Shown: positions 52,142 to 61,000, numbered from the stretch's first letter. The stretch is 64,000 nucleotides of DNA from Peptoniphilus phoceensis (GCF_001517665.2 NZ_LN999807.1:23788-87787), one strand, 5' to 3'. The notes: generated by a model from the sequence alone, not told the origin. A program made the numbers and translations.

Positions 52142-55021
52142 ATGAAAAACTTAGGAGAATTAAAAAGAAATATTAAAAATTTAGACAAGAAAGACAAAAT
52201 AAAAATCTGGCTTTTAATTTTACTATTGATTTTTGTTTTATTAATTTCATTTTTTTCTGCACTTATTATTTCAATAATTTCAAAAACTCCTGCCACAGAC
52301 TTAAATAATTTGAGCTCGTCTTTTAATCAAAGCTCCTATATTTATTCTAAGGATGGAAATTTAATCGAAAAAATTGAATCTCTTGAGTACAGAAGTCTTA
52401 TTGACATTGACGATATACCAGAGGATATAAAAAATTCTTTTGTCGCCATTGAAGACCACAGATTTTATAAACACAAGGGACTAGATCCCATTGGAATTAT
52501 GTCTTCAATTGCTGCAAATATAAAATCAAGATCCCTTATGCGTGGTGGATCTACAATTACTCAACAGCTAGTCCGTTCTGTATATCTTACAAATCAAAAA
52601 ACTCTTGGTAGAAAAATCCAAGAAGCTTATTTATCCCTTCGAGTTGAAGAAGCTTTAAGTAAAGAAGAAATCTTAGAAGCTTATTTAAACAGAATTAATT
52701 TAGGTCAAGGATCCTACGGAATTGAAGCAGCTGCTCAAACTTATTTTTCTAAAAGTGCAGTTGATTTAAATATTGCAGAAGCAGCACTTCTTGCATCAAT
52801 TCCAAAATCTCCAGCAAATTATTCACCTTTTAAGTCAGTTCCTGCTGAATATCTTGAAGATGATTTTAGAGTAATAGGAACTCGTGAAGTTGATGGAAAA
52901 GACCTCTACATGGTCTTAAATGATGATGCTTTCAAAAGACAAAAAACCGTTTTAATGAGAATGCATGAACTTGGCTACATTGACGACGCTCAATATGAAA
53001 GAGCAAAAAACTATGACATTGTGAGTGCTCTTAATCCTCGCAATTTCAAAAACCACACCATGTCTAGCTACTCAACAGACTACATAAAAAAAGAAGCTTC
53101 AAAGTATCTTGCTGATTTTTATAAGATAAGTCTTGATGAGGGTGAACACAAACTCTTTACTGGTGGCTACAAGGTTTACTCTACTATTGATGAAGAAATG
53201 CAAAAAGATTTAGAAGATAAATATGAAAATTTTCAAAATCTTCTTTTAAATTATTCTGCTTCTTCTGGTTCAAGAATGCTGGGCTTAAATTTCGATGAAT
53301 CTAATAATATTATCTTTGGAGATGAAATTTTATATTTTGAAAAAAATAATATTTTAGATGAGAAATTTAATTTAGTTATTCCAAAGTCTGCCTACAATAT
53401 ATCATCTCATGGCGACCTCAAAATTAGAAGTTCCTACTTTAAAGACACTGGTCAAAAAATTGATATAATTGATGCTTATAATCTTTTCGATGACAAAATT
53501 TTGCGAACTTATGAGATTGGTGGACTAAAAATTGAAGATGGTGCAGCTGAACTTAAAAATAAATATTTAATTATTGACGGGCATTATTTAAAGAACTATC
53601 CAGATTTTTATAAAATCGAAAATGATAATTTAATAATTTCAAATAAATATTTTGACTATAATAAGGAGCCTGTAATTCAACCTCAATCTGCCATGATTTC
53701 TGTAGATAATGAAAGTGGTTTTGTGGATGCAATAATTGGCGGCTTAGATGTTAGGACAAAAAATGCAAAGATTTTAAATCGTGCTACTGACTCTTATAGA
53801 CAAGCAGGATCTGCCCTCACACCTTTTTCTGTCTACCTTCCAGCACTTGAATCTGGAAAAAAATTATCTGATGTCTACGATGATGTACCAATGACTGTTG
53901 ACGGAAACTTTTGGCCACAAAATTATTATAATTCCTTTAAGGGTCTTATGACTTTAAGACTGGCTATGGAAAATTCTTCCAATGTCATTGCAGCAAAAGT
54001 TCTTCAAGAAATTGGCAAGGAAAATGCTATAGACGTTTTGAAAAAATTTGATGTGATTGATGAAAATAATGATGATTATTTTATCACTGCAAAGGATAAT
54101 AAAAAGAAAAATGATGAAAATTTAGAATCACTTGCTCTTGGAAATATGCAAGTTGGTTTAAGATTATCTGACTTATCAAAGATGTATCAAACTATTGCCA
54201 ATGACGGATTATACAAAGAGGAAACAGCAATTTTAAAAATTGAAGATCCCAGTGGAAATATAATTATAGACAATTCAAATAAAAACAAGAGACTCTTTGA
54301 CGAAAAGAGTTCCCATCTTTTAAAAGATGTTTTTATAAAAAATACTGATCGTGGAAATGCCAAGAATGTTCGCATAGGATCATCCGAAACTGCAGGATAT
54401 CTTGGACAAAATAAAACTAATTCAGATTATTTTGTAAATGCTTTTACTAAGTCTCACACAGTTTCTTTTTGGATTGGTGCTGATTCTCCAAAGATTTCTC
54501 TTGCAGCTGATAAATCTGCAGCCATTGATATCTTTAACAAGATGTCTAAAAATTTAGCTACCAAAGAAAACTTTGACGAAGATCCATCTTATATTGTGAC
54601 AAGATCTATTTCATCAAAGAGTGGAAAGCTTGCCACAAAAATGAGCGACTATGCTGGAGCATCATACAAGGAAAAATTTATTTCTGGAACTGAACCAAAG
54701 GATCATGACGATTTATTTAAAAAGTATTTAATTTGCAAAGACTCAAATAAACTTGCAAACCAATATTGTCCAAGTGAATCTGTCCTATACACTGTTCTCT
54801 TTGAGAGAAAAGAAGGATACGATGCAAAAGACCATTTTGGAATTTATCCCGATGACTACATGACCATTCCAAAGTCCTACTGCAATATCCACACAAGAGA
54901 ATGGTATAATGAAAATGGAATGGATGACGAGGATGAGGATGAAGATAATAATTCTTCAAAGAAAAAAGAATCTAAAAAATCTTCAGATAAAATAAAGAAA
55001 ACAAGTAAAAATAAAAATTAA
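52142..55021 (+). CDS. Class A PBP-like glycosyltransferase with degenerate transpeptidase domain
   Basis: 959 residues from the ATG at 52142, behind AAAGGAG; the frame from 52124 has no ribosome binding site. One membrane segment at about 20-45. GT51 glycosyltransferase domain: IEDHRFYKHKG with catalytic Glu104, RGGSTITQQL, RKIQEAYLSLRVE and EILEAYLNRI. The later half aligns to a PBP transpeptidase, but the SxxK motif reads SALT (Ser557-Thr560), the second motif SSN (612-614) is kept, and KTG reads ETA (749-751). It would polymerise glycan strands without cross-linking. The C-terminus is acidic (DDEDEDED), then Lys/Ser-rich. An Arg-rich small gene follows. Confidence 0.9.
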   Translation: MKNLGELKRNIKNLDKKDKIKIWLLILLLIFVLLISFFSALIISIISKTPATDLNNLSSSFNQSSYIYSKDGNLIEKIESLEYRSLIDIDDIPEDIKNSFVAIEDHRFYKHKGLDPIGIMSSIAANIKSRSLMRGGSTITQQLVRSVYLTNQKTLGRKIQEAYLSLRVEEALSKEEILEAYLNRINLGQGSYGIEAAAQTYFSKSAVDLNIAEAALLASIPKSPANYSPFKSVPAEYLEDDFRVIGTREVDGKDLYMVLNDDAFKRQKTVLMRMHELGYIDDAQYERAKNYDIVSALNPRNFKNHTMSSYSTDYIKKEASKYLADFYKISLDEGEHKLFTGGYKVYSTIDEEMQKDLEDKYENFQNLLLNYSASSGSRMLGLNFDESNNIIFGDEILYFEKNNILDEKFNLVIPKSAYNISSHGDLKIRSSYFKDTGQKIDIIDAYNLFDDKILRTYEIGGLKIEDGAAELKNKYLIIDGHYLKNYPDFYKIENDNLIISNKYFDYNKEPVIQPQSAMISVDNESGFVDAIIGGLDVRTKNAKILNRATDSYRQAGSALTPFSVYLPALESGKKLSDVYDDVPMTVDGNFWPQNYYNSFKGLMTLRLAMENSSNVIAAKVLQEIGKENAIDVLKKFDVIDENNDDYFITAKDNKKKNDENLESLALGNMQVGLRLSDLSKMYQTIANDGLYKEETAILKIEDPSGNIIIDNSNKNKRLFDEKSSHLLKDVFIKNTDRGNAKNVRIGSSETAGYLGQNKTNSDYFVNAFTKSHTVSFWIGADSPKISLAADKSAAIDIFNKMSKNLATKENFDEDPSYIVTRSISSKSGKLATKMSDYAGASYKEKFISGTEPKDHDDLFKKYLICKDSNKLANQYCPSESVLYTVLFERKEGYDAKDHFGIYPDDYMTIPKSYCNIHTREWYNENGMDDEDEDEDNNSSKKKESKKSSDKIKKTSKNKN

Positions 55022-55041
55022 AATTACTTTAAGGAGGAAAT

Positions 55042-55233
55042 ATGAAAAAATTAGCTAGTTTAATTAAATTAATTGCATTTTTTAAAGTTATAAGACCTAT
55101 AAGAATTAGAAAGAGAAGAAGAAGGAGGAAGTTAAGACTTTTATCTTTACTAAATCCAAAAAGGGCTGGAAAAGTTGCTTTTCACGCTGGCAAAATAAGA
55201 ATGAGAAACGAAATAAAAAGATTGTTGTACTAA
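55042..55233 (+). CDS. Arg/Lys-rich mini-protein (63 residues)
   Basis: AAGGAGGAAAT precedes the ATG at 55042, 20 bases after the PBP-like gene. About 23 of 63 residues are Lys or Arg and only one is acidic (Glu57); residues 21-30 read RIRKRRRRRK. The first 17 residues are hydrophobic with lysines (LASLIKLIAFFKVI), a possible amphipathic or weak membrane segment. It has no recognised family. A terminator follows at 55279. It could bind the acidic tail of the PBP-like protein, nucleic acid or wall polymers; this is speculation. Confidence 0.7.
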   Translation: MKKLASLIKLIAFFKVIRPIRIRKRRRRRKLRLLSLLNPKRAGKVAFHAGKIRMRNEIKRLLY

Positions 55234-55278
55234 GTAAATAATTTATTTTAAAATTAATTAAATATTTTAAGAATTAAA

Positions 55279-55316
55279 AAAGATAGCCTGTCTACTTTGA
55301 CAAGCTATCTTTTCTT
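55279..55316. terminator. Bidirectional terminator
   Basis: Stem AAAGATAGC (55279-55287) / GCTATCTTT (55304-55312), A tract before and T tract after. Serves the plus-strand mini-protein gene and the minus-strand macrodomain gene. Confidence 0.85.
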
Positions 55317-55326
55317 TTGTCTTATA

Positions 55327-55839
55327 TTATTTTTCAATCCACTCTTTATTTTTTTCCTTTAATACTTTAAGTATGTTGTCATTTAAAACAGAAATTGTAA
55401 CATCAATATCGTGCTCTTTGACAAAATCTCTAATGGTAAACACAGCAACTTCTGCAGCTTCATCTAATGGATAACCATAGATTCCTGATGATAATAAAGG
55501 AAAAACTAAGCTCTTAAAATTATTTTCAACTGCTAAATTTAGTGCAGACTTATATGCTTTTTCAAGTGTTTCCTTTTCAGCTTGGTTTCCATCAAAGTAA
55601 ATTGGTCCAACTGTGTGAATAATATTTTTAGCCTTTAAATTATATCCCTTAGTTATAACAGATTCACCAGCTTTTATTGGGGCAAGTTTTTTACATTCTT
55701 CTTCCAATCTATTGTCGGCTGCTCCTGCAAAAATTTGTCCACAAACTCCTCCGCCTCTTCTAAGATCCTTATTGGCAGCATTAACAATAGCGTCAACTTG
55801 GTAATCTAGAATATTTTTCTTTTCAATTTGAAAGCTCAT
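55327..55839 (-). CDS. Macrodomain protein (ADP-ribose binding, YmdB-like)
   Basis: 170 residues, one macrodomain. VDAIVNAANKDLRRGGGVCG at about 15-34 binds the diphosphate and ribose, and LLSSGIYGYP near 115 is the second loop. Related proteins remove ADP-ribose or acetyl groups from O-acetyl-ADP-ribose and ADP-ribosylated targets. It is a single gene between two terminators. Its partner transferase is not in the window. Confidence 0.9.
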   Translation of the reverse strand: MSFQIEKKNILDYQVDAIVNAANKDLRRGGGVCGQIFAGAADNRLEEECKKLAPIKAGESVITKGYNLKAKNIIHTVGPIYFDGNQAEKETLEKAYKSALNLAVENNFKSLVFPLLSSGIYGYPLDEAAEVAVFTIRDFVKEHDIDVTISVLNDNILKVLKEKNKEWIEK

Positions 55840-55937
55840 AATACCCCCCTTTCACTTCTTAATTACTATATACCACATTAGATTATTTTTAAAGTAGTTA
55901 AGTAAAGTTTTTTATAAATATTTTAAAAAATTTCAAG

Positions 55938-55962
55938 AAAAAAAAGCTAACCTAAGTTAGCC
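55938..55962 (-). terminator. Terminator after nhaC
   Basis: Stem GCTAAC (55946-55951) / GTTAGC (55956-55961), followed on the minus strand by Ts, 14 bases past the nhaC stop. Confidence 0.85.
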
Positions 55963-55975
55963 TTAAAAAATATTT

Positions 55976-57478
55976 TTATGCATTTTTTATATATTTATTT
56001 ACTGTGTATCTTCTCATGAAAAATACCACAACTGCCAAAATTACAATCCCTATTGGAAGTGTAAGGCTTGGCTTTTCAAGTATACCTGATATTAAAAAGG
56101 CAAGGGCTGATGAAGCTCCAACACTTATTGCATAAGGAAGTTGACTTGAAACGTGGGAAATGTGATCGCAACCTGCTCCTGCTGATGACAAAATTGTCGT
56201 ATCAGAAATTGGTGAGCAGTGATCTCCAAATACTGATCCAGAGAAAATTGCAGCAAGCACAACTTCAAGATAATGCATATGATTTGTGTGCATTAGGATT
56301 GGCACCATAATTGGAATTAAAATCCCAAAAGTTCCCCAAGCAGTTCCTGTAGAGAAAGATAGAAAAGCTCCCACTACAAAAATTATTGCAGGTAAAAGCC
56401 ACATAGGCATTGTTGAGTTGGAAATAAGTGATGCAATATAAGATCCTGTATTTAAATATTCATCACTTGTTATTCCACCAATTGTCCATGCAAGAGATAA
56501 AATTACAATTGCAGAAACCATTGTCTTCATACCTTCCACTATTCCCTTCATAAAATCATCAAATTTTAGAAGTTTTCTTGGAATATAAAGGACAAAAGAA
56601 ATTACAATGGCAAAAAATGCTCCAATAACAAGAGACAAGTTTACATTTGCATCTCCAAAGGCTGCAGCCGCTCCCACACCCTCAGAGAAAAATCCTCCAG
56701 TCTTTAACATCATCATTATAGTCACAAAAATTAAAACTACAATTGGCACTACTAAATCAAAAACTCTACCATTTTTAGAATATTCATAACCAACATCTTC
56801 TTTTTCTATAACTTTTGATGTGTCATTTAGTTCATATTTTTCCATTACTCCTATTTCAATTTCACTTGTACTGAAATACAAAATCATAAGTAAGGTTAAG
56901 ATTGGATAAGCATTCATTGGTATTGTTGATAAAAATACCCTCATTGGGTTCTCAACACCAGTATCACCAATAACAGCAACAACAGATGCTGCCCAAGATG
57001 AAACGGGCGCCAAAATACAAACTGGAGCTGCACATGAATCAATTATGTGAGCAAGTTTTGCCCTAGATACCTTATTTTCATCTGTGATAGGTTTCATCAC
57101 TGCTCCAACTGTCAAACAGTTAAAATAGTCATCTATAAAAATTAAAATACCCAAAAAAGCTGTGGCAAGTTTTGCCATTTTTTTACTCTTTATTTTTGTA
57201 CTTGCCCATTTACCATAGGCAAAAGAACCGCCTGCCATATTCATTACCATAACAAGAGATCCAAGCATTGCCAAGAATACAAGCATAAGTGCGTTATCAC
57301 CAAGCTTTGTTCCCATTAAATCAAAAACTGTTTCTAAGGCGACAATAAAATTTCCGCCAGCGTAGATAAGCCCTCCAGATATAATTCCAATTAAAAGGGA
57401 GGTTATAACTTCCTTTGTTATAAGTGCCAGAGCAATGGCAACTATTGGAGGAATTATCGATAAAATTCCAAATTCCAT
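55976..57478 (-). CDS. NhaC family Na+/H+ antiporter
   Basis: 500 residues with twelve or so membrane helices. The GDHCSPISDTTILSSAGA motif near 415 and FIDDYFNCLTVGAVMKP near 113 are the conserved transport residues of the NhaC family. It exchanges Na+ and H+, sometimes organic substrates (malate, lactate) in close relatives. It follows the TIM-barrel gene by 14 bases, so the two are one unit with the promoter at 58246. Confidence 0.88.
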   Translation of the reverse strand: MEFGILSIIPPIVAIALALITKEVITSLLIGIISGGLIYAGGNFIVALETVFDLMGTKLGDNALMLVFLAMLGSLVMVMNMAGGSFAYGKWASTKIKSKKMAKLATAFLGILIFIDDYFNCLTVGAVMKPITDENKVSRAKLAHIIDSCAAPVCILAPVSSWAASVVAVIGDTGVENPMRVFLSTIPMNAYPILTLLMILYFSTSEIEIGVMEKYELNDTSKVIEKEDVGYEYSKNGRVFDLVVPIVVLIFVTIMMMLKTGGFFSEGVGAAAAFGDANVNLSLVIGAFFAIVISFVLYIPRKLLKFDDFMKGIVEGMKTMVSAIVILSLAWTIGGITSDEYLNTGSYIASLISNSTMPMWLLPAIIFVVGAFLSFSTGTAWGTFGILIPIMVPILMHTNHMHYLEVVLAAIFSGSVFGDHCSPISDTTILSSAGAGCDHISHVSSQLPYAISVGASSALAFLISGILEKPSLTLPIGIVILAVVVFFMRRYTVNKYIKNA

Positions 57479-57492
57479 TTTTTCTCCTTCTT

Positions 57493-58215
57493 TTATTTAT
57501 CTTTTTCTCTCATATTTTTCCTGTAAACATCCATTACTTCAGAAAAAATTTCTGAGCTTGACTGTGGTGTATATGTGATAGCATTTGCACCTGCTTCAAT
57601 TGTTTCTAGTATATGCTCATCAGTATGACCACCAGTTGCGATAATTGGAAACTCATCTCCAAGTATCTTTCTTGTATATTTTACTAGTTCTGCAGTATTT
57701 TTGCCACCTGCAATATTTAAAACTCTTGCCCCTGCGTCAACTTTTCCCTTTATGTCATCATATTTTGTAATAACAGTGGCAATAACGGCAATATCCAAAA
57801 CTTCTGATATTTGTCTTATGTTTTCATTTGTCATAGGTGCATTAACTACAACACCACTAGCTCCCATTAACTCAGCTTGAAGACCAATATTTACAGCTCT
57901 AAGTCCTGAAGTAGTTCCTCCACCTATTCCAACAAATACTGGAACTGATGCAACTTCCATTATAGCAGAAACAATTTTTAATTGTGGCGTAAAGGGATAA
58001 ACTGACATAATTGCCTGAGCATTATTGTTCACAATTATGGGAATGTCATTGGTAAACATAAGAGATTTTATTCTCTTTCCCATGAAATTTATTCCACTGG
58101 CCCTATAAGTTACTTCAGGCACAGAAACTTGTCTTCTTCTAAGTTCAGTTTCAATTGATGGTACAAATTTCTTTTTCTTATCTATATTTTCAAAATTTTT
58201 TTCAATATTTTCCAT
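57493..58215 (-). CDS. TIM-barrel protein of unknown function
   Basis: 240 residues. The sequence shows alternating strands and helices with VFVGIGGGTTSGLRAVN near 95, GASGVVVNAPMTNENI, AGARVLNIAGGKNTAE and a C-terminal IIATGGHTDEHILETIEAGANAITYTP, which looks like the phosphate-binding end of a (beta/alpha)8 barrel. No catalytic family recognised; it may be a synthase or a hydrolase of the IMPDH/ThiG type fold. The unit with NhaC hints at a small-molecule pathway. GGAGG precedes the ATG. Confidence 0.7.
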   Translation of the reverse strand: MENIEKNFENIDKKKKFVPSIETELRRRQVSVPEVTYRASGINFMGKRIKSLMFTNDIPIIVNNNAQAIMSVYPFTPQLKIVSAIMEVASVPVFVGIGGGTTSGLRAVNIGLQAELMGASGVVVNAPMTNENIRQISEVLDIAVIATVITKYDDIKGKVDAGARVLNIAGGKNTAELVKYTRKILGDEFPIIATGGHTDEHILETIEAGANAITYTPQSSSEIFSEVMDVYRKNMREKDK

Positions 58216-58245
58216 ATTTCCTCCAAAATAATAATATTTATATTA

Positions 58246-58274
58246 ATTTAAAAGTATTTTTGCAAGAATGTCAA
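58246..58274 (-). promoter_or_regulatory. Promoter of the TIM-barrel/nhaC unit
   Basis: Minus strand TTGACA (58269-58274), spacer of 17, TTAAAT (58246-58251). Confidence 0.6.
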
Positions 58275-58309
58275 TTTAAATTTTACTTTATATAAAAATT
58301 ATGATTATG

Positions 58310-58318
58310 TGCTATACT
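58310..58318 (+). promoter_or_regulatory. Extended -10 promoter of the HEPN/nuclease-like gene
   Basis: TGC-TATACT about 32 bases before the TTG start; -35 not clear. Confidence 0.45.
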
Positions 58319-58350
58319 TTTCTTAGAAGAACTTTGAAAGGAGTTATAAA

Positions 58351-59259
58351 TTGTCTGGCAAATTAAAAATCCCTGGATTTGAATTTGAAAATTGTAAAAA
58401 CAAAGTTTCCTATTCAATTTATCATGAAAATAAACCCATAAAATTGACAGAAGAAATGACAAAAAATCTTGAATACTTACTTTGGTATGTACCAAATATA
58501 AATTCAACTCAGTCACAAGAAAATGAACTAACCTCTTCTCTTTCTTTTGAAAATTTTGTCTTTGGAATAATAAAAAATTATATGGCTCTAGAAAATAAGG
58601 ATGTGGCTTTTTTAAATTCCATTGACGATGAAATAGTAAAATTTTATGACAAAAAAATCTGTCCTCATTCACAAAAAATTATCCTTACGAAACAAGATAA
58701 TGAATCAAAGACCGACTCTCTTTTGCGTCATATAAGAAATTCACTAGCACATGGAACTTTTAATATAGTTGATGGAATGTTAGTGGGATTTGATTACAAA
58801 TTTGGAGCCCATGGCAAAAATATTTGTACGGGTATATTTAAAATATTTCCAAAAAATTTATTGAAGGGTCTTTCTAGTTTAGATGAAGAAGTTACAACAG
58901 AGAGTCTTGCCCAAATTGCCCTACAAAGAACAGGATACACCCTAGAGCGTTTTAGAAATGAAAGAGAAGATATTTTCTTTGACTTTTATGTAAAGAAGGG
59001 CAAAAAGAGATATGCTCTTGAAATTAAAAAATATAAAGATATAGAAGTTTTGCCTGAAGAAGAAGTTAAAAAATTGTTAAATAAGTTTTCAAATTTATAT
59101 GAAAATATAATTCCAGTTTTATTTATCAACACTTCTTTCTTGAAAAAGGAAACTAAGGAAAAATTGAAAAAGGAAAAAGTTATAATTTTGGACATAAAAA
59201 ATATTTTAAAAATGTTAGATGGAAGAGATATTCTAGCTGAAATAGATGAATTAAAATAG
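58351..59259 (+). CDS. HEPN domain fused to a PD-(D/E)XK-like nuclease domain, TTG start
   Basis: 302 residues from a TTG at 58351, eight bases after GGAG; the next ATG is 35 codons later and would cut into the fold. Residues about 60-150 look like a HEPN helical bundle with the RNase motif Rx4H: Arg129 and His134 in HIRNSLAHG. Residues about 195-300 look like a restriction-endonuclease-type fold with Asp211 (IFFDFY), then Glu224-x-Lys226 (LEIKKY), and later strands IIPVLFINT and VIILDI. HEPN and PD-(D/E)XK modules occur in anti-phage and toxin proteins. It is a single gene with its own promoter and terminator among housekeeping genes. No antitoxin or partner gene is adjacent. Confidence 0.65.
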   Translation: MSGKLKIPGFEFENCKNKVSYSIYHENKPIKLTEEMTKNLEYLLWYVPNINSTQSQENELTSSLSFENFVFGIIKNYMALENKDVAFLNSIDDEIVKFYDKKICPHSQKIILTKQDNESKTDSLLRHIRNSLAHGTFNIVDGMLVGFDYKFGAHGKNICTGIFKIFPKNLLKGLSSLDEEVTTESLAQIALQRTGYTLERFRNEREDIFFDFYVKKGKKRYALEIKKYKDIEVLPEEEVKKLLNKFSNLYENIIPVLFINTSFLKKETKEKLKKEKVIILDIKNILKMLDGRDILAEIDELK

Positions 59260-59290
59260 GATGCCGAGTAAATCAGCATCCTTAATTTTT
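59259..59290. terminator. Terminator after the HEPN/nuclease-like gene
   Basis: Stem GGATGC (59259-59264) / GCATCC (59276-59281) overlapping the stop, followed by TTAATTTTTT. On the minus strand it lies directly after the DUF1294 stop. Confidence 0.8.
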
Positions 59291-59542
59291 TATAAAATAA
59301 ATTGTAACAAATATGCCAATAATGTTGGCAAGGTAAAATTTCTTCTCACGAGTTTTGTGATGAAAAATTTTCATTCCAATAAGTCCACCAAATCCTGCCA
59401 TGATTGAAAGGGTCAAGAGAGTTTTTTCACTTATTCTCCACAAGTCGTGCTTTGCCTTGTACTTGTCTATGCCGTACAAAATAAAGTTTATTAGGTTTAA
59501 AATTAAAAATATATAATTATTTTCCAAACAAATCATCCTCAA
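59282..59542 (-). CDS. DUF1294 membrane protein
   Basis: 86 residues. DUF1294 features: NFILYGIDKYKAKHDLWRISEKTLLTL and GGLIGMKIFHHKTREKKF, with three to four membrane segments. Function unknown. The frame is open from a TTG at 59542, but GAGG (about 59536-59539) suits a TTG at 59527 (MENNYIF) better, which would give 81 residues; the ATG at 59536 lies within the ribosome binding site. Start uncertain. Confidence 0.8.
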   Translation of the reverse strand: MRMICLENNYIFLILNLINFILYGIDKYKAKHDLWRISEKTLLTLSIMAGFGGLIGMKIFHHKTREKKFYLANIIGIFVTIYFIKN

Positions 59543-59608
59543 CTCATAATCTATAATTTTATAATATCACAAATTGAGAATTAAAAATAAACTATTTTAT
59601 GTGAAACT

Positions 59609-60091
59609 TCATTCCATCATCTCAAAAGAAGCAGCACCTCCTTCAAATTTTTCATTTTTTAGTCTTTCAATTAAGTTGTCAAAGTCTTCTTGGCTCTTCT
59701 TATAATCATCTACTTCTTTCCCATACTTGATTTTCAAAGCTTCATTGGCAAGGTCCTTGTCAATGAAACGAAAGTATAAGTCTTCTCCTGAATACCTAAC
59801 TTCTTCGGCATCAGTTAAGATGAGTAGGACTACTCCATTTATAAATCCTGTCTTGAAGGACTCATCTTTGCTTATGTCAGGCTCTCCACTTACTTTAATT
59901 TCTAGATTCTTATTTCTTACCTTATAATCTTCAAGCTTATAAGGTCTCCAGTCAATGCTTCCAACTAATTTATTTAGCCCCCCTTCATCAGATAAATCTG
60001 TCTTCATAGAGTAGAGAGATCTATTGCCACAAGCTGATAAAAATAAAATTGTGATTAGGAAAATAAGAGATATTTTAAATAATTTTTTCAT
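59609..60091 (-). CDS. Lipoprotein of unknown function
   Basis: 160 residues. Lipobox LSAC with Cys21, mature part acidic, with strands and helices (TGFINGVVLLILTDAEEVRYSGEDLYFRF) and a C-terminal coiled region. No family recognised. It appears to be a single gene. No promoter or terminator stood out near it. Confidence 0.75.
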   Translation of the reverse strand: MKKLFKISLIFLITILFLSACGNRSLYSMKTDLSDEGGLNKLVGSIDWRPYKLEDYKVRNKNLEIKVSGEPDISKDESFKTGFINGVVLLILTDAEEVRYSGEDLYFRFIDKDLANEALKIKYGKEVDDYKKSQEDFDNLIERLKNEKFEGGAASFEMME

Positions 60092-60160
60092 AAAAATCGC
60101 TCCCTGTTTATTACTTTATCTAATTATATAACAAAATTATTTTTTTTCAAAAAATTCCAT

Positions 60161-60189
60161 AAAAAATCTGCCAAGTTTCCCTGGCAGAT
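60161..60189 (-). terminator. Terminator after the 5-oxoprolinase operon
   Basis: Stem ATCTGCCA (60166-60173) / TGGCAGAT (60182-60189), followed on the minus strand by Ts. Confidence 0.9.
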
Positions 60190-60202
60190 AAATAAATTTT
60201 TA

Positions 60203-61000
60203 TTAAAATACAGAAACGTAAGAATCTTTTTTATCTAAGATAAGCATGTGACCAGGTGCGTGAGTAATCATAATTTCTGGTTTAGACGCCATAGCAACAG
60301 CTTGAGGTGTTACTCCACAAGCCCAAAATACTGGCACTTCTCCATCTTTAATTTCACTTCTTTCGCCAAAATCTGGTTTGTCTATATCTTTTATTCCAAT
60401 AACTGATGGGTCACCAATATGAATTGGAGCACCATGTGTTGCTGGGAATCTTGCAGTAACAGTTGTCGCCCTTACAATATCCTTATATGGAATTGGTCGC
60501 ATTGATACAACTGTATTTCCATGAAAAATTCCAGCTGGTTCTGTTTCTATGTTTGTTATATACATTGGAACATTGTGCTCGTCTTCAATGTGTCTTACTG
60601 GGACATCTGCTTCAAGCATTGCCTTTTCAAAAGAGAAAGAACATCCTATGACAAAAGTAACAAAGTCATCTTGCCATACATCTTTTAGGTCCTTAACTTC
60701 TTCTACAAATTCACCATTTTTATAAATCCTATATCTTGGCACATCAGTCCTAATATCAGCTCCATCAGCCATAATTTTTGTTAAAGGACTTCCTTCGTCT
60801 AAAACTTCAAGAATTGGACATGGTTTTGGATTTCTTTGTGCAAAAAGTAAGAAGTCATAGGCATATTTTTTTGGAAGAATTGCAAGATTTGCTTGTAAAT
60901 ATCCTTCACTCATACCTGAAGTTGGAAGGTCAACTTCTCCCTTTCTAATGAGTTCTCTAACTTCTTTGGGATGCATTTTTCCTAGTTCACTTAATTTCAT
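60203..61000 (-). CDS. YcsI/DUF1445 putative hydro-lyase
   Basis: 265 residues of the DUF1445 family: SGMSEGYLQANLAILP near 28, FVIGCSFSFEKAM near 115, HNVPMYITNI near 142, TARFPATHGAPIHIGDP near 184 and ITHAPGHMLI near 245. Related proteins (D-glutamate cyclase type) open or close the pyroglutamate ring, and B. subtilis ycsI sits in the same operon. A role in the 5-oxoproline pathway is an inference from context. It overlaps pxpC by four bases (ATGA). Confidence 0.9.
   Translation of the reverse strand: MKLSELGKMHPKEVRELIRKGEVDLPTSGMSEGYLQANLAILPKKYAYDFLLFAQRNPKPCPILEVLDEGSPLTKIMADGADIRTDVPRYRIYKNGEFVEEVKDLKDVWQDDFVTFVIGCSFSFEKAMLEADVPVRHIEDEHNVPMYITNIETEPAGIFHGNTVVSMRPIPYKDIVRATTVTARFPATHGAPIHIGDPSVIGIKDIDKPDFGERSEIKDGEVPVFWACGVTPQAVAMASKPEIMITHAPGHMLILDKKDSYVSVF

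Noticed and set aside
58283-58672. 129-residue minus-strand frame opposite the HEPN/nuclease-like gene
   Set aside because: Antisense to a gene with clear motifs; no ribosome binding site.
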